Shown: positions 40,898 to 43,363 of the stretch, in pieces
Numbering within the stretch: the stretch's first letter is position 1
How the letters are laid out: each line of letters starts with the position of its first letter
Assembly (NCBI GenBank): GCA_905235445.1
Contig: CAJOLJ010000017.1
Coordinates: 1-43,363 of the forward strand
Reading direction: 5' to 3'
Source: an uncultured Bacteroidales bacterium
GTDB taxonomy: Bacteria; Bacteroidota; Bacteroidia; Bacteroidales; UBA932
Length of the DNA stretch: 43,363 nt
The notes under the pieces: generated by a model
Seen by the model: only the letters and a program-made list of their open reading frames with translations
Database searches by the model: none
Told to the model about the DNA's origin: nothing
Translations under genes and position numbers: made by a program

Positions 40898-43363
40898 ATG
40901 CGTACACACGGACTATTTCCCAGAATCTGTCTCTGCCTTATGGCCCTCGCAGTGAGGGTCGGGACCCGGGCCACGGAACGGGTAGGAGCCCTCAGCCTCG
41001 ATTCGAAAGACGGAAACGTCTGGAAAATGCAGAAGGCCGATGCGGTCCACTGTGGCGGGGAAACCATCTCCGGCCCCTCCTTCGATGCCTCATCCTGGCT
41101 GGACGCCCATGTCCCGGGGACGGTACTGAACTCGCTGGTCATGGACGGGATCTATCCCGACCCATACTACGGGACGAACAACAAGCTTTCATCAGGAAAG
41201 ATTCCCGACCTGGCAACCGCTGGGAGGGACTTCTACACATACTGGTGGAGGACAGAATTCGTCCTTCCTCCCTCGTTCGAGGGAAAGAGGGTGCGCCTGG
41301 GGTTGGACGGGATCAATTACCGGGCGGAAATCTGGTTCAATGGACGCCTGCTGGGGGTGCACTCCGGGATGTTCAGGGAATTTGACATCGACATAACACG
41401 AGACGCCCGCATCGGGGAGAAGAATGCACTGGCCCTCAAAGTCTTCCCCGTAGACTCCCCCGGGACCTTCCTCCAGAAGAGTTGGGGCGCCCCCGGGGAG
41501 AACCACAACGGCGGGGACGGCAAGATCGGGCTGGGCGTGACCCAGCTGATGACCGCAGGATGGGATTTCACCTTCGATGACGGGATAAGGGACAGGAATA
41601 CCGGCATCTGGAAGAGCGTGAGGGTATATCCCACCGGGGAAGTCCTCCTCAGCGCCCCTTTCATCCGTTCCGACCTCAAGGGAGAGGGATACTCGCTAAG
41701 CGAGGAATTCATTTCCGTGGAGGTCCTCAATCCGGAATCCTCCCACAACAACGAGGTTAAGTGCCGCATAGAGGGGACCATCCCCGAGGCCGGCATCTCT
41801 TTCCACAAGGATACTGTCCTGTACCGGGGACAGAGAGCCACCATCTCGTTCAGCGCAGAACAGTTCCCCCAGCTCAGGATCCGGGACCCGCACCTATGGT
41901 GGCCCAGGAACAAGGGGGAACAGTACCTCTACACTTTGACCCTTAGGGCAGTCACCGAGAATGGACGCAGCGATTCCCTCTCGACCCGGTTCGGCATCCG
42001 TGAAATCCGCACTACCCGCTCCACCCCCGACTCCTCGAAACTCTTCCTCGTGAACGGCAGGCCGTTTTTTGTCAGGGGGAGCAACTGGATACCGGAGGCG
42101 ATGCTCCGCACCGATGACAAAAGGATGGAGACGGAACTTCGGTATACCTCCCAAAGCGGGGTCAACCTCCTCCGGCTCTGGGGCGGAGGCATTGCGGAAA
42201 GCGACCGTTTCTACGAACTGTGCGACGAGTACGGCATCCTGGTGTGGCAGGAGTTCTGGATGACCGGGGACACCTCCCATCCATCTGATGAGCCCCTCTA
42301 CCTTGCCAACGTGGAGGCCACCGTCAAGAGAATACGCAACCATCCATGCGTCGCCCTGTACGTCTCATCCAACGAAAGCACCGAGGTCGGCGGGATGAGG
42401 GAGGTGCTGGGAAGGGTGGACCCGACCCGCCCCTACCAGATGCAGTCCGAATGCGACGGGATACATGACGGCAGTCCGTACCGGCAGGTAAACCCGATGC
42501 GTCATTACACCAATACCGCTTCGGAAAGGGGCAGCCGCATAGACGGGTTCAACCCCGAGTACGGAGCCCCCACCCTGCCCCTTGTCGAGAGCCTGCGAAA
42601 GATGATGCCCCCGCAGTCCCTCTGGCCCATTGACACCAGGACATGGAACTACCTTGACGGGAACGGTTTCCACCTCATGACGACAGTCTATGACAAGATG
42701 ATAAGGGAGTACGGTGAACCCCGGGACATAGAGGAGTATGCCAGGGCGGGACAGATAGTCGGTGCCGTGAACTCCAAGAGCATCTGGGAATGCTGGAACT
42801 ACAATCGCCTCACAAGCGGGGACAGATTCTGCTCGGGGGTGCTGTTCTGGTACCACAACAACCCCAACCCCCAGGTATGCGCAAGGATGTGGGACCATTA
42901 CCTCGAGCCCACCGCCTCCCTGTACCATACGATGCACTCCCTCGAACCCCTGCATGTCCAGTTCGACTTCCTCAAGAACACAGTGAGCGTCACAAGCGAC
43001 ATCCCCAACCCGGTCGAGGGCCTCAAGGTCGAGGCCCGCATCTATGACCTGCAGAGCAGGGTCGTATCCAGGAAGAGGGCCACCTGCCCTCTCCTCGAAG
43101 GGGAAACCACCCTGACGGACATCATGAAGGTGGACTTCCCCCAGGACATAACACCGGTCCATTTCATCTATCTCAGACTTGAGGACAGGGACGGGAAGGT
43201 CCTATCCGAGAACTTCTACCACCGTTCCACCGACCCTTACCTCGGTCCCGAAACCGTGAGCGGTCCTTGTACGGGAGGATTCGGGAAGCTTCGGGACATG
43301 CCCCGCTCCCGTCTCGAGGTCAAAGCCCGCAGGTCCCCGTCCGGGGACATAACCCTCACTGTC
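40898..43363 (+). CDS. GH2 exo-beta-glucosaminidase/mannosidase-type enzyme (3' end beyond the window)
   Basis: 822 codons are present and the frame is open at the right edge. The N-terminus (MRTHGLFPRICLCLMALA) looks like a weak signal peptide. The sugar-binding domain (AHVPGTVLNSLVMDGIYPDPYYGTN, FYTYWWRTEFVLP) and barrel match the exo-beta-D-glucosaminidase/beta-mannosidase branch of GH2 and not the LacZ branch: PFFVRGSNWIPEAML, NLLRLWGGGIAESDRFYELCDEYGILVWQEF, acid/base E493 in LYVSSNEST and nucleophile E554 in FNPEYGAPTLP. It is divergent from the LacZ-type GH2. Terminal beta-mannose, glucosamine or another beta-sugar could be the substrate. The C-terminal immunoglobulin-like domains are only partly present. 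Confidence 0.88.
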   Translation, partial: MRTHGLFPRICLCLMALAVRVGTRATERVGALSLDSKDGNVWKMQKADAVHCGGETISGPSFDASSWLDAHVPGTVLNSLVMDGIYPDPYYGTNNKLSSGKIPDLATAGRDFYTYWWRTEFVLPPSFEGKRVRLGLDGINYRAEIWFNGRLLGVHSGMFREFDIDITRDARIGEKNALALKVFPVDSPGTFLQKSWGAPGENHNGGDGKIGLGVTQLMTAGWDFTFDDGIRDRNTGIWKSVRVYPTGEVLLSAPFIRSDLKGEGYSLSEEFISVEVLNPESSHNNEVKCRIEGTIPEAGISFHKDTVLYRGQRATISFSAEQFPQLRIRDPHLWWPRNKGEQYLYTLTLRAVTENGRSDSLSTRFGIREIRTTRSTPDSSKLFLVNGRPFFVRGSNWIPEAMLRTDDKRMETELRYTSQSGVNLLRLWGGGIAESDRFYELCDEYGILVWQEFWMTGDTSHPSDEPLYLANVEATVKRIRNHPCVALYVSSNESTEVGGMREVLGRVDPTRPYQMQSECDGIHDGSPYRQVNPMRHYTNTASERGSRIDGFNPEYGAPTLPLVESLRKMMPPQSLWPIDTRTWNYLDGNGFHLMTTVYDKMIREYGEPRDIEEYARAGQIVGAVNSKSIWECWNYNRLTSGDRFCSGVLFWYHNNPNPQVCARMWDHYLEPTASLYHTMHSLEPLHVQFDFLKNTVSVTSDIPNPVEGLKVEARIYDLQSRVVSRKRATCPLLEGETTLTDIMKVDFPQDITPVHFIYLRLEDRDGKVLSENFYHRSTDPYLGPETVSGPCTGGFGKLRDMPRSRLEVKARRSPSGDITLTV

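Noticed and set aside
42365..43162. A 265-codon minus-strand frame opposite the right-hand GH2
   Set aside because: The plus-strand GH2 reading is continuous with both catalytic glutamates, so this is a shadow.
1..43363. CRISPR arrays, tRNA or rRNA genes, integrases and attachment sites
   Set aside because: I looked for regular spaced repeats, cloverleaf-like segments and recombinase motifs and saw none; the only mobile-element trace is the ISL3 remnant.

Overview
The window looks like part of a chromosome from an uncultured, GC-rich Bacteroidales bacterium (Bacteroidota). The signs are an adjacent SusC/SusD pair, a periplasmic-sensor hybrid two-component system, many lipoproteins with a Bacteroidota-type lipobox, A-rich leaders in place of Shine-Dalgarno sites, and several TAnnTTTG promoter elements. 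Almost every product carries a signal peptide. The whole window reads as one large polysaccharide utilisation locus (PUL), or two abutting ones.

Layout, left to right. (1) The 5' end of a uronate-type mannitol dehydrogenase family gene (1-177, minus), then the hybrid two-component regulator (269-4313, minus). The regulator is split by an apparent one-base frameshift just before its receiver domain. (2) A rightward four-gene operon (4501-10298): CE1-like esterase, DUF362/beta-propeller fusion, tandem DUF1080 protein, beta-propeller lipoprotein. (3) A leftward six-gene operon (21887 down to 10396): GH115, SusC, SusD, fasciclin lipoprotein, GH36 and a divergent GH28-like beta-helix, closed by a hairpin terminator at 10336-10364. 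(4) A leftward two-domain VOC lipoprotein (22148-23074), divergent from CE15 glucuronoyl esterase and a second divergent GH28-like protein (23326-26852). (5) A decayed ISL3-type transposase (26884-28059). (6) A third propeller lipoprotein (28124-29104, minus), a 356-base non-coding leader region with an orphan terminator, and a tandem GH28 pair (29461-32296). (7) A leftward GH2 - GH9 - GH92 operon (40579 down to 32460). (8) A divergent GH2 of the exo-glucosaminidase/mannosidase type that runs off the right edge (40898-43363).

How the parts may work together (inference). SusC/SusD and the fasciclin lipoprotein would capture and import a uronic-acid-containing plant heteroglycan. CE15 and GH115 point to (4-O-methyl)glucuronic acid decorations. 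The GH28 proteins point to galacturonic acid linkages, and GH36, GH2, GH9 and GH92 to neutral side chains. The uronate oxidoreductase at the left edge would feed released uronate into central metabolism. No xylanase or polysaccharide lyase family was recognised, so the exact substrate is open.

The least explained part is a set of exported proteins of unknown chemistry: three paralogous propellers sharing two invariant histidines (one fused to DUF362), a tandem DUF1080 protein, and a VOC lipoprotein that keeps a complete His/Glu/His/Glu metal site in its second half. Together they suggest a non-classical glycan-processing branch beside the classical hydrolases.
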